A stretch of 64,000 nucleotides of DNA, taken from NCBI GenBank assembly GCA_964390055.1, contig CAYMGQ010000001.1:62001-126000 (forward strand). The letters are read 5' to 3'. The stretch is from CAYMGQ01 sp964390055. GTDB lineage: Bacteria > Bacillota > Clostridia > Peptostreptococcales > Natronincolaceae. Below the pieces are notes generated by a model. It worked only from the letters and a program-made list of their open reading frames with translations. It was not told the origin of the DNA and did not search any database. Numbering within the stretch: position 1 is the first letter of the stretch; every line of letters begins with the position of its first letter. Position numbers and translations under genes: made by a program. Shown here in pieces: positions 52,656-61,604 of this stretch.

Positions 52656-53531
52656 TTATTTTAAATACTTATGTAGGAAGACAAGGACTTTTTTAAAGCC
52701 TTCTTGAACGGCATTATCCTCCATAAGATAATCAAATTCATGCTCCTTTCCCTCTAGCAATAATAGGTCATTATCCACCTGTAACTCATCCAACTTCTTT
52801 TTCATGGCTAGGGAATTATAATAGGGTACATCCCTATCCTCAGTACCGTGCAATAGTAGTGTTGGTGGAAAGTCCTTTCCTGCCATCTCTAGGGGAGCAA
52901 ATTCCAAAAGCCTTTCCTCAAGTTCATCAACTTTATATCCGCTTATTTCCTTGGCCCATAGGCCCTGCTGTCTACAATAGAGGTAATATAGCCAACGTTC
53001 CCTTCCACTCTTAGATATGGGTGTGTTTCCTATGTTATTATAGGCCTCCTCCCTTGTAATCTTAATCTTCTTCCTATAAAAATCATCTGGCTCATTAGCC
53101 CATCTTCCCAGCAAACTTCCATAACCATAGAAGGATACAATGGCCCTGGGTTTTCTTTTAAACAAGCCGGTCATTAGTGCCAGGTAAGCCCCAGCAGAAC
53201 TTCCAATTACCGCTATCCTCCCGGTATCAATATCATGCTTTTTACTAAGTTCTACCCTTGCCCATTCCAGGGCATCCCTAATATCTAAAACAATATCCTT
53301 TAATTTGCTTTCAGGCGCCAACCTATAATCTATAGAAAGGACACTAAAACCCTCTTTTATGTAGTTTTTAACCTGTTCTTCTATAATATCCTCCCTGCTA
53401 CCAAAAATCAGGGCTCCTCCATGGATATAAATAAGCAAGGGTGATTGTTTCCTTCCATTAGGATATAAATCTGCCCCTATCTTGTGGTCGCCCACACTTT
53501 TGTAAATATATCTTTCTTTAATCTTATCCAT
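52656..53531 (-). CDS. Alpha/beta hydrolase (HSL/BD-FAE-like esterase)
   Basis: 291 residues, cytoplasmic. The oxyanion-hole motif HGGAL is at 37-41. The nucleophile elbow GSSAGA has Ser112. The acid-containing LHGTEDRDVPYYNS (Asp near 243) and the C-terminal EHEFDYL (His near 273) complete the triad. The DYRLAPESK segment is typical of hormone-sensitive-lipase-like carboxylesterases. It could hydrolyse an ester or act as a formamidase-type amidase; the cluster of amidohydrolases makes an amide or ester substrate plausible. Last gene of the cluster. Confidence 0.88.
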   Translation of the reverse strand: MDKIKERYIYKSVGDHKIGADLYPNGRKQSPLLIYIHGGALIFGSREDIIEEQVKNYIKEGFSVLSIDYRLAPESKLKDIVLDIRDALEWARVELSKKHDIDTGRIAVIGSSAGAYLALMTGLFKRKPRAIVSFYGYGSLLGRWANEPDDFYRKKIKITREEAYNNIGNTPISKSGRERWLYYLYCRQQGLWAKEISGYKVDELEERLLEFAPLEMAGKDFPPTLLLHGTEDRDVPYYNSLAMKKKLDELQVDNDLLLLEGKEHEFDYLMEDNAVQEGFKKVLVFLHKYLK

Positions 53532-53577
53532 TATTAAATACCTCCCCCAATATATTGCTTAGCTATTAAATATAAGG

Positions 53578-53736
53578 TTAAAAGACAAGATTTATAAGGC
53601 TGTTTATTATAAGCAATACTATTCCCAGCATGGTCAAAAACCTGTTATCAATGTTTACCCCAATATATAAAAAGAAAAAGGCCAATATTAACAGGAAAAT
53701 TAACTTTGACTTAATAGGTAGATCTTTTTTATTCAT
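53578..53736 (-). CDS. 52-aa two-helix membrane miniprotein
   Basis: The ATG at 53736 is preceded by AAAGGGGACAGG and opens a 52-codon frame. A basic N-terminus (MNKKDLPIKSK) is followed by two hydrophobic segments (about 12-26 and 35-51) with the polar link NIDNR between them. It lies 23 bp after the LctP-family permease and 46 bp before the hydrolase on the same strand. It might be an accessory of the permease. No family was recognised. Confidence 0.65.
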   Translation of the reverse strand: MNKKDLPIKSKLIFLLILAFFFLYIGVNIDNRFLTMLGIVLLIINSLINLVF

Positions 53737-53759
53737 TTTATCCTGTCCCCTTTAAATTG

Positions 53760-55280
53760 CTATATATTTATTAATATAAAATAATTTGTAAGCCCCAATA
53801 TAAGTCCGGATAGGAATATAAAGGGTATTGTTTTTTTATAGATTGATTCCTCCCGACCAATTAAGCCTGATGATGAGGCCCCTAACAATATTTGAGTGGG
53901 CCCAATACTACCACCAATAGCTGCACCAATTGATTGGATTGCGCACATAACTGCCCCATTAACCCCTAGGGCATAGGCTATGGATTCTTGAAAATTCCCA
54001 AAAATAACATTGGCATTACTATTGCTGCCCGTAATAAAACCCCCTATAATCCCAATAAAAGGAGCTATGATAGGGTATTTGTCAACTGTTAATTTTGCAA
54101 TATTACTTGCTAATACATCCATCATACCTGAATCAACCATTATTAAAGACATGGCCATTAAAAAAGTTAGACCAAGGCTTGTAACTAGGCATTTGTCCAC
54201 AGTTTTAACCACCACTATTTTCAATTGCTTCCTGTCCCAGACACCCTTTCTGCTATAGAGGTAAATTCCTATTATTGCTGAAGATAAGATAATAGTAGTA
54301 GGATGGTTGAGCAAATTTATTGCCCCATAGTTAACCTCCTCCTGGATAATCCTTCCCGATGCAGTAATATACTTAGGAAAATTAAAAGCTATAGTCAATT
54401 GTTCTAGGGGTATAATTTGAAATAATAAAGATAAAAATATAATTACTATATAGGGGAAGACCGCCTCTCCCAAACTTACCTTATTTTTATATAACTTCTT
54501 TGGCCAAGTAGCTTTATCTTTAAAACGATAAAGGGCCAATATGAAAACTATCCCAGCTACACTAGTAAGTAGGCCGATTATAGCTATTAAATCTAGCCTT
54601 ATTAGCAAAAATATTACAAGTCCCATAAATATTGTTCCCGGAATGGTATAATATAGGCCCCTGCCAATATATGGTATACCACCATACATATAGGATACTG
54701 CCAAGCCACTTAAAAAAATAAGGATAATTGCAAAAACCGCCATCCAATGAATCAAGGAACCACCACTAACCCCCGTAATGAGCATTAAAATGTAGAAGGG
54801 AGATCCCATTGATGCAAAACAAATGCCCCAAGAATGGCCTATCAAAACAGCAGAAATAGAAAGTAGGGGGCTAAAGCCTAGGCCAATTAATATAGGGGCT
54901 ATTATCATTCCCGGCACACCAAAACCAGCAACAGCCTGAAGGAAGCAGGAAAAAATCCAACTTAAAAATAGAAACTGGGTAAATTTATCCCCTATAAGTA
55001 GGCTAATATTTTGGCTTATAACCTCTACTCCCCTAACCTCATCAACTATATGATAAAAAAATACGGCAGACCAAATAATCAAAAGAACGTATAGTGATAG
55101 GACCATACCCTTACCCAGGGCAATTCCAAGACCCATAAGCCCCATATTATAGCTTGTTGCTCCTATGGAAATAGCTATCAGGAGGGCCAGGGCTGCAGAC
55201 CTCCTAATCTCAAGTTTTAAGATTAAAATACAAAATAATAGTGATAGCATGGGTAAAAAAGCTAATACTGTTTTAAACAT
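53760..55280 (-). CDS. lctP: LctP-family (lactate permease-like) transporter
   Basis: 506 residues from the ATG at 55280, with AAGGGGG upstream; an earlier ATG at 55310 lacks a site. About 13 membrane helices. Family signatures: FLQAVAGFGVPGMIIAPILIGLGFSPL, GHSWGICFASMGSPFYIL, GGFITGSNSNANVIFGNFQESIA and GAAIGGSIGPTQILLGASSSGL. LctP proteins take up lactate or glycolate with H+; membership is clear, but the substrate in this gene context may differ. Confidence 0.9.
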   Translation of the reverse strand: MFKTVLAFLPMLSLLFCILILKLEIRRSAALALLIAISIGATSYNMGLMGLGIALGKGMVLSLYVLLIIWSAVFFYHIVDEVRGVEVISQNISLLIGDKFTQFLFLSWIFSCFLQAVAGFGVPGMIIAPILIGLGFSPLLSISAVLIGHSWGICFASMGSPFYILMLITGVSGGSLIHWMAVFAIILIFLSGLAVSYMYGGIPYIGRGLYYTIPGTIFMGLVIFLLIRLDLIAIIGLLTSVAGIVFILALYRFKDKATWPKKLYKNKVSLGEAVFPYIVIIFLSLLFQIIPLEQLTIAFNFPKYITASGRIIQEEVNYGAINLLNHPTTIILSSAIIGIYLYSRKGVWDRKQLKIVVVKTVDKCLVTSLGLTFLMAMSLIMVDSGMMDVLASNIAKLTVDKYPIIAPFIGIIGGFITGSNSNANVIFGNFQESIAYALGVNGAVMCAIQSIGAAIGGSIGPTQILLGASSSGLIGREESIYKKTIPFIFLSGLILGLTNYFILINI

Positions 55281-55418
55281 CTTAATAGTCCCCCTTCCCT
55301 GCCGACCCATTAATACTTGGATTCGGCTTTTTCAATTACAAATATTTAATTATTTTAGGTGACAAATTTATTTAGAGTAAAGACCATTATTTCAATAGAT
55401 ACCAACCCCTATCTGCCC

Positions 55419-56660
55419 TTATAAAAAGTTGGCAAATACCTCGCCAAAGCTTGTTAAACCTAAATAGGCTATCACTAATATGGCAGCTCCTGTTAGATAA
55501 TTTTCCCAGGGCTTAGGTACATATTCACCAAGCAAGTTTTTTCTATTAACAACCCACAAAACTAATATGGCTGAAATGGGTAAAAGCAAACCGTTAGTGG
55601 CTTGGGCAAATAATATCCAAGCAAGGGGTCTTGAGCCAAAGGCTGCCACCAGCGTAACAACTGATAAAAATATGACCTCTATGGCCTTAAATTTATTATC
55701 ATTGAGGTCAACCTCCCAGCCAAGTAAGCCCGATACCGCATATGCCGTGGCCAAGGCTGTAGGTACTGCAGATGAAATACTTGCTGCAAATAAACCCAGA
55801 CTAAATATGTAGGGTGCAGCAGAACCCAAGGTGGGTTTTAATTGTTCAGCTAATTCCATTGCCCCATAGCTAAAGTTAATGTCAGAACCATATAAGCTGG
55901 CAGCCGTAATTATAATTGCAATGGATATTAGCACTCCCAATCCCATAGAGACATAGACATCAAACCTAGCCTCCTCAAGGTCCTCCGGCTTATTCCATCT
56001 CTCCCTAGTAGTGCTTGAATGCAGAAAAAACTGATATCCTCCTAAGGTTGTCCCTATAAGACCCAATATATAGGGCATTGATCCTGCCGGGGTAGAGGGT
56101 ATTAATGCCCCCTTCAATATTCCACCTATATTGGGTTTTATGGCAATAGCTGTAATAACAAAACTCAGGGTCATAACCAATACAAGCCAGACTAATAACC
56201 TTTCAACTAATTTGTAACTACCCTTTAACAATATTCCTATAGCTATTAGCCCTACAATAATAACCAGGGGTGTAGTACTACCACCAGTGAAGGTTTGTAA
56301 TCCTAGGGCTGCCCCAAGAACATTACTGACAACAAAAGCTGAATTACCAATAGCCAGGGCAGAGATAGTTAGGATAATTACCAACCACTTAATCGTTGGA
56401 TTTTCTATTTGCTCCCGGACAGCCTCAGCTAGGCTTGTCTGCCCTATAATGCCAATCTTTGCAGTCTTTTCATATAATATAACACTTAATATCCCCGAAA
56501 AAATCAAAGACCAAATTAATGCATATTCATAGGTTATCCCTATCATACTGGCGGTCGTAACTGTTCCTGGTCCAACAAAGGCTGCTGCAATAATTGCCGC
56601 CGGCCCTATATTCCTCAATTTATCAATAAATCCCCCCTTATTGGATGGTGAATCAGCCAC
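55419..56660 (-). CDS. Nramp-fold transporter lacking the metal-binding motifs (copy 1)
   Basis: 413 residues, GTG start at 56660 after a GCGAGGGA site; about 11 helices. The overall pattern is Nramp/SLC11. However, the helix-1 DPGN motif reads GPGT (AAAFVGPGTVTTAS) and the helix-6 MPH region reads LGGYQFFLHS, so the canonical Asp, Asn, Met and His metal contacts are all replaced. Metal (Mn/Fe) transport is therefore unlikely, and an organic substrate or other ion is plausible. It lies 89 bp after an amidohydrolase gene. The second copy at 59851 shares these changes. Confidence 0.85.
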   Translation of the reverse strand: MADSPSNKGGFIDKLRNIGPAAIIAAAFVGPGTVTTASMIGITYEYALIWSLIFSGILSVILYEKTAKIGIIGQTSLAEAVREQIENPTIKWLVIILTISALAIGNSAFVVSNVLGAALGLQTFTGGSTTPLVIIVGLIAIGILLKGSYKLVERLLVWLVLVMTLSFVITAIAIKPNIGGILKGALIPSTPAGSMPYILGLIGTTLGGYQFFLHSSTTRERWNKPEDLEEARFDVYVSMGLGVLISIAIIITAASLYGSDINFSYGAMELAEQLKPTLGSAAPYIFSLGLFAASISSAVPTALATAYAVSGLLGWEVDLNDNKFKAIEVIFLSVVTLVAAFGSRPLAWILFAQATNGLLLPISAILVLWVVNRKNLLGEYVPKPWENYLTGAAILVIAYLGLTSFGEVFANFL

Positions 56661-56749
56661 TGAAATCCCTCGCTTTCTTATTTTGACTATTTATCTACCC
56701 TAAGACCTTCTACCATTAGGCTTAGATATAAGCAATCCTTATCCAGCTA

Positions 56750-58207
56750 TTATTTTTTCACCTGTTCCTTAACCAGGTAGGGTGTTATTCTTTCTGCAAA
56801 ATCAAACCATTTCTTATTATCCTGCTTTACTCTTTCTGCTGCCTCATTGGCCCTATTTATAATCTCCTTTTCATCTAAATTTAGAAAGTTACCATTCTCC
56901 ATAATGATTTTCCCATTAATAATAACTGTCTCCGCCTCCTGGTAGTTTGCCGCATAAATTAACTGCCTTAGGGGGTCATCCAGGGGCTTAAAGGCCAGGG
57001 AATCCATACTAAAAATTGATATATCCGCCTCCTTGCCCTTTTCCAGACTACCAACCCTATCCTCCAAATTACACACCTTAGCCCCAGCCCTAGTAGCTCC
57101 ATAGAGGACATCCTCTGCGGAAAGCCATAATTGCCTATTCTTTTCAAAGGGTCTATGAATAATTGCAGCCATTTTCAAAGCCTCTAACATCCTAACATTA
57201 TCATTGGAACAGGCTCCATCTGTTGCTATTGCTATGTTAACGCCTGCCTCTTTCATCTTCAAGATAGGGGAAAAACCTGCACCCAGCCTTAAATTACTGG
57301 TAGGATTATGGACAACGGACACCCCTCTTTCAGCCAAGAGTCTTATATCATCATCAGTAACCCATATGGTATGGGCACAGGAAAGTCTTGAGTTTAAAAC
57401 CCCTAAATCATCCATATGGGCCACTAAACTTTTACCATAGCGATTTTGTGAAATCTCTGCCTGAACACTGCTTTCCAGTAAGTGAGTATGTACACCAAGA
57501 TTATATTTTTTTGCTAATTCATTGGCCCCTATCAATAGGTCATCACTACATCGTAGGGGGGCTGAAGGGCCGGGAATCACCGATAACAACCCCTTTGCCC
57601 TATGCCACTTTTCAATGGCCCAGGCTGTCAAGTCAAGAACCTCCTTAGTTTCAGGTGCCCTTAGGGGACTTATATCAATTAATTCCCTTAACTCATCAGG
57701 CAGTTGGCCTATATTTTGGGGAATTATATCAGAATATTCCCCATCATAAATCCTTAATGCTAAAACTGTCCTCATACCAAAATCCTCAAAAGCCTTGGCT
57801 GCTGCATCTACCATTTCCTTTGTAAAGGGTTGTTCGGGAAAATGATCTAATATGCAGGTTGTTCCCCCCCTAACCAATTCTATACAACTAGCTAGGGTGG
57901 TATAATATAGTTCCTCTGGTGTCCTTAAGGCCGTAGCGGCCATGTTTTTCCACATAAATAGGGCATGAAAATCTCTTTCTAATACCCCCTTGGAAATTGT
58001 GGCATGGGTATGGGTATGGGCATTAATTAGGCCTGGTATAAGCATCCTATTTGACCCATCAATAACCTTATCAAAATCAAGCCTATGATCTTTACTGACG
58101 CCAACATATTCTATATGATTATCATTAATTACAATATCTCCCTTTTCAAAGATATTATTTTCATTATCTCCAGTTACAATATAAGCATTTTTAATCAATA
58201 TTGGCAT
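56750..58207 (-). CDS. Amidohydrolase, deaminase-type (SAH/AtzA/guanine-deaminase-like)
   Basis: 485-residue metal-dependent hydrolase. It shows HTH in GLINAHTHTHATIS (about 62-70), a further His in LGVHTHLLES, His in SCAHTIWVTDDDI, and the catalytic Asp in IATDGACSNDN. The subfamily includes S-adenosylhomocysteine, 5'-methylthioadenosine, 8-oxoguanine and s-triazine deaminases. The exact substrate cannot be deduced. Located between two Nramp-like genes and a second amidohydrolase, suggesting a pathway for an N-heterocycle. Confidence 0.88.
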   Translation of the reverse strand: MPILIKNAYIVTGDNENNIFEKGDIVINDNHIEYVGVSKDHRLDFDKVIDGSNRMLIPGLINAHTHTHATISKGVLERDFHALFMWKNMAATALRTPEELYYTTLASCIELVRGGTTCILDHFPEQPFTKEMVDAAAKAFEDFGMRTVLALRIYDGEYSDIIPQNIGQLPDELRELIDISPLRAPETKEVLDLTAWAIEKWHRAKGLLSVIPGPSAPLRCSDDLLIGANELAKKYNLGVHTHLLESSVQAEISQNRYGKSLVAHMDDLGVLNSRLSCAHTIWVTDDDIRLLAERGVSVVHNPTSNLRLGAGFSPILKMKEAGVNIAIATDGACSNDNVRMLEALKMAAIIHRPFEKNRQLWLSAEDVLYGATRAGAKVCNLEDRVGSLEKGKEADISIFSMDSLAFKPLDDPLRQLIYAANYQEAETVIINGKIIMENGNFLNLDEKEIINRANEAAERVKQDNKKWFDFAERITPYLVKEQVKK

Positions 58208-58482
58208 AAGCCCTATCCCCTTCCTAGTTATATAAAAAGATTGTAAATATATTTTTATATATGAAATTAAATACTTGCCAAAAGAGTTTGAACAAAACTA
58301 AGTCTTGAAATTTATTATAGGCAAGCTTTCCAACCTATTTGAAATTATCAGCCTTGGAAAAGACTATCTAATCTAAAAATAAATTTATATATAGTTTTGG
58401 CTTTTAATAGATTAACCCACTGTAGGCCTTTTTATGTGTTTTTTCTGCTAGAAATATCTAAGCCATAAAGTAGATTTATAGA

Positions 58483-58516
58483 AAAAACTCCAACTAAATA
58501 TTTAGTTGGAGTTTTT
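58483..58516. terminator. Perfect 34-nt palindrome, bidirectional terminator
   Basis: The 17-nt arms 58483-58499 and 58500-58516 are perfect complements, with AAAAA/TTTTT ends. It lies 20 bp past the stop of the 58536 gene. The 328-bp gap 58208-58535 holds this terminator and A/T-rich sequence, possibly with the promoter of the downstream amidohydrolase. Confidence 0.85.
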
Positions 58517-58535
58517 GCAAGTTTTAATTATACTA

Positions 58536-59735
58536 TTAAATAACTAGTTTGCCAGATTCAGCAACAATTTTCCCATTTTTGATAACATATAGGCAACTTG
58601 GCAATTCCATTACCGTCTGATACATTGACCCTGCATCAAAGACAACAAGGTCTGCCCTTTTTCCTTTTTCTAAGCCATAGTCATCTAACCTTAATGACTT
58701 GGCAGCATTGCTTGTCCCCATTTTATAAACTTCTACTAATTCTTCATCCGATTTTACATCAATAAGCCTAGCTAGGAGCAACATTCTCTCAAGCAAGCCA
58801 GGATTTCCGAAGTAGACAAATTTATCCTGGTAATTATCAGTCCCTATGGAAACATTAACTCCTCCCTCTAAGAATTCACGAACACAGGTTAATTGAATCC
58901 TACTAGGTAAGACTGATATGGTTATACCCGCTTCCTTAGCCCTTTTAATAGTTTGCCTTCTAATATCTTTATCCACATGGGCTATACCAACAACATGACC
59001 TGCTGCTACCCTGCCCTGGTAGTTATTGTCTATTATTTTTTCAAGTACATAGGGTAGGGTAAAAGCTTCTGGATTATCTGCATTATCTAAATGCATATCA
59101 ATGTCACAGTCGTACTCTCTTGCTATTTGAAACATCCTATCCACTTGTTCTTCAGGAGAGGAGGGCCAAACTGTCTTATTAACATTACCACCTATTATAT
59201 CTATTCCACGTTTTAGTGCCTCAATTAGATACTCCTCATCCCCATCTTCAATGGTACCGGGTGTATTAAACCAACCCTCTTGTGCAAAGGCAATGGTTTG
59301 CAAGTCAACAAGGTCCTTAGCTTCTTCCTTGGCCTGTAAGATACCATCGACAGCTCTCATTTCAACATATTCATCAGCTTCAACGAAAGTCCTTATTGTA
59401 GTAATACCATTTACTACTGATAGTTTTATAAGTTCTAAGGCCCTTTCCTTCACATCTTCAACTGTCATTGCCTTCTTTATATCCCTGGTATTTAATATCC
59501 TATCCCTTAGGGATTCACTATCATGAGAGCCCTCCCTATCCTTAATTAGGGCCTTATCTAAATGGGCATGGGCATCTACAAGACCAGGAGATACAAATCT
59601 ACCCCCTGCATCTATTTCTTTTAATCCCTTATCCTTTGCGCCCTTAACTATATCAATAATTTTTCCGTCCTTTATCACTATATCCACCAAATCATCATAA
59701 GCTAGGGCCTTTGCATTTCTTATAATTAAATCCAC
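58536..59735 (-). CDS. Amidohydrolase, cytosine-deaminase-like (CodA family)
   Basis: 399 residues; GTG start at 59735. HAH in GLVDAHAHLDKAL (metal ligands), DIDMHLDNADN, GHVVGIAHVD and SIGTDNYQDKF give the expected His/Asp set. The HLDK element and the arrangement around IQLTCVREFLEGGVNVSIGTDN are those of the cytosine-deaminase branch. It probably deaminates or hydrolyses a cyclic nitrogen compound. It sits upstream of the other amidohydrolase and downstream of the second Nramp-like transporter. Confidence 0.87.
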   Translation of the reverse strand: MDLIIRNAKALAYDDLVDIVIKDGKIIDIVKGAKDKGLKEIDAGGRFVSPGLVDAHAHLDKALIKDREGSHDSESLRDRILNTRDIKKAMTVEDVKERALELIKLSVVNGITTIRTFVEADEYVEMRAVDGILQAKEEAKDLVDLQTIAFAQEGWFNTPGTIEDGDEEYLIEALKRGIDIIGGNVNKTVWPSSPEEQVDRMFQIAREYDCDIDMHLDNADNPEAFTLPYVLEKIIDNNYQGRVAAGHVVGIAHVDKDIRRQTIKRAKEAGITISVLPSRIQLTCVREFLEGGVNVSIGTDNYQDKFVYFGNPGLLERMLLLARLIDVKSDEELVEVYKMGTSNAAKSLRLDDYGLEKGKRADLVVFDAGSMYQTVMELPSCLYVIKNGKIVAESGKLVI

Positions 59736-59850
59736 TATTAAAACACCATCCTCTCCTAATAACTCCTATTAGCTTTATGAAGCAAAATACAATCCTCTTC
59801 CCATATATATTATTTCTAATGAAGGATTTTACATTCATTTAAAATAAACT

Positions 59851-61071
59851 TTACATATTAATTAAACTCCTGGCTGAAGTATATACAAGGAATAATACTG
59901 TCATCACACCTATTGCATTTACAAATAGTGAATTAGTATGTTCCTTCATTATTGATTTTTTATTAGTTAAAACTAAAAGAACTCCCAAACTTATTGGACC
60001 TAAAAAGGCATTTACCATTTGCATTGCAACGATTAATTCCACAGGCCTTGCTGCAAAGAATGCCATTAATGTTGCTAGGCCTAGGAAAATAGTGGCTGTA
60101 ACCTTAAAGGGCATTTTTCTTACATCGGAGTCCATACCTGTTAGGCCAGTAATTACCCAAGTACACGCCATGGTAAGGGGTATAACCGAAGATATACCAG
60201 CACTAAATAAACCCAGTCCAAATATATACTTGGCCGCCGGACCAAATAAAGGTTCCATTTGTAGACCCATTACTTCAGCTGAATTCACATCTATTCCTGA
60301 CCCATACATGGAGGCTGCACTTATAATAATCATTGCAGTTGTAAACATGGCTACCGGAGTTAATAGTAAATTATCATTCCTTGCCTTATCTAAATTTTCT
60401 ATCCCCTGCCATTTTTCCTTTATGGCATTTGTATGAAGGAATAGGCCATAACCTGCTAAACCTGAAGTTCCAAGTAAGGAAACTAAATTAGACCAGCCCC
60501 CCTCAGGTACCCTTGGTATTAGAAAACCCTTTAAAAGTTCAATTAAATTTGGTCTGGTTATAATTGCTGTCAATATAAAACTTAGGGTAAATAACAAAAC
60601 TAAATATTTAATAACCTTCTCTATTAATTTATAATTGCCAGATAAAATCAAAGCTATTGATACTAGTCCAACTATCATGGCCAGGGGCCCTACATTAGAT
60701 GTTGGTAAAAATAGCTGCATCCCCAAACCTGCCCCGGTTAAATTACCAAGCATAAAGGCCAGGGAGGTTATCACTATGGAGATTAACATTATTATTAATA
60801 AGGCCTGTCTTAAAACAGGGTTTTCCACATCCTCACGCAGGACCTCTTGATAGGTCTTGCCACTAGCTAGGGTTAACCTTGAAGTCATATCAACAGATAC
60901 AAGTTTGAAAATAGTCATTACAATAATTACCCAAAGAAATGAAAAACCAAAATACACACCCGCTATTGTTGCAGTTGTCACAGTTCCAGGACCAACTGTT
61001 CCCCCTGTTATCAGGGCTGCTGGGCCTGTATTAGCTAGCCTTTCTCTAAAGCTCATTCTGTTTTTCTTCAT
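59851..61071 (-). CDS. Nramp-fold transporter lacking the metal-binding motifs (copy 2)
   Basis: 406 residues, SD AAGGAGGAG. As in copy 1, helix 1 reads GGTVGPGTVTTATIAG (GPGT for DPGN) and helix 6 reads GLAGYGLFLHT, without the MPH motif. The remaining helices follow the Nramp/SLC11 plan. The two copies flank two amidohydrolases. The shared departure argues for a distinct subfamily rather than decay. Substrate unknown. Confidence 0.85.
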   Translation of the reverse strand: MKKNRMSFRERLANTGPAALITGGTVGPGTVTTATIAGVYFGFSFLWVIIVMTIFKLVSVDMTSRLTLASGKTYQEVLREDVENPVLRQALLIIMLISIVITSLAFMLGNLTGAGLGMQLFLPTSNVGPLAMIVGLVSIALILSGNYKLIEKVIKYLVLLFTLSFILTAIITRPNLIELLKGFLIPRVPEGGWSNLVSLLGTSGLAGYGLFLHTNAIKEKWQGIENLDKARNDNLLLTPVAMFTTAMIIISAASMYGSGIDVNSAEVMGLQMEPLFGPAAKYIFGLGLFSAGISSVIPLTMACTWVITGLTGMDSDVRKMPFKVTATIFLGLATLMAFFAARPVELIVAMQMVNAFLGPISLGVLLVLTNKKSIMKEHTNSLFVNAIGVMTVLFLVYTSARSLINM

Positions 61072-61255
61072 TTTGGTCTCCTCCTTAATTATGTCCCGTT
61101 AAGATTAGTCAATAATCTGACTATAATAACTAGGGTTTAGTAACTTTTCCCCACCTCCCTTCAAAATTTTATATATATGAAAGATTTAATTTCTTGTTTC
61201 CATATATTTTACTACTATTAAGAGATAAGATCATTGTGTAATCAATACAAAAAAT

Positions 61256-61292
61256 CCACAATATACTATGTAAACTACACAATATATTGTGG
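61256..61292. repeat. 10-bp inverted repeat upstream of the second Nramp-like gene
   Basis: CCACAATATA (61256-61265) and TATATTGTGG (61283-61292) are perfect complements, spaced by 17 nt. It lies about 190 bp upstream of the start at 61071 and could be an operator or a hairpin; no U-run follows. Confidence 0.4.
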
Positions 61293-61321
61293 AGTAAATT
61301 CCTCAATTGGAGATAGTTCCC

Positions 61322-61459
61322 CTAATATCCACCCATGACCACTTTCATCCCCCGTGGTGGCTGGATATCACTCCCTTCAATAAAACCCATTGTAGCTACA
61401 ATCCTACTGCCTTTGTCTAGAATCTGTAATATATCTATCCTAGTATGTCCGTATTTCCC
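61322..61459 (-). pseudogene. Possible gene remnant of about 45 codons
   Basis: An open minus frame runs from after a TAG at 61460-61462 to a TAG at 61322-61324. Its translation looks protein-like (GHTRIDILQILDKGSRIVA, then IEGSDIQPPRGMKVVMGGY). There is no good start or ribosome site, and the frame is open again upstream of the TAG. It may be the 3' end of a decayed gene; chance cannot be excluded. It occupies part of the 533-bp gap 61072-61604, whose other content is the inverted repeat and the terminator listed here. Confidence 0.3.
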
Positions 61460-61513
61460 CTAGACCATCCTCCCATGTCCTATACTAAATTCATTTATAG
61501 GAGAATAAATATA

Positions 61514-61537
61514 GGGTAATCCTATATAGGATTACCC
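61514..61537. terminator. 24-nt perfect palindrome after the TRAP permease gene
   Basis: GGGTAATCCTATATAGGATTACCC lies about 70 bp past the permease stop at 61605. The tail on the minus strand is TATATTTATT, a weak U-run. Probable terminator of the TRAP operon. Confidence 0.6.
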
Positions 61538-61604
61538 TGGCTTATCATAAAATAATTTTTAATTATAAGTCTTTCTCCCCTTGCCATATCCAGTGCCAGG
61601 AGAA

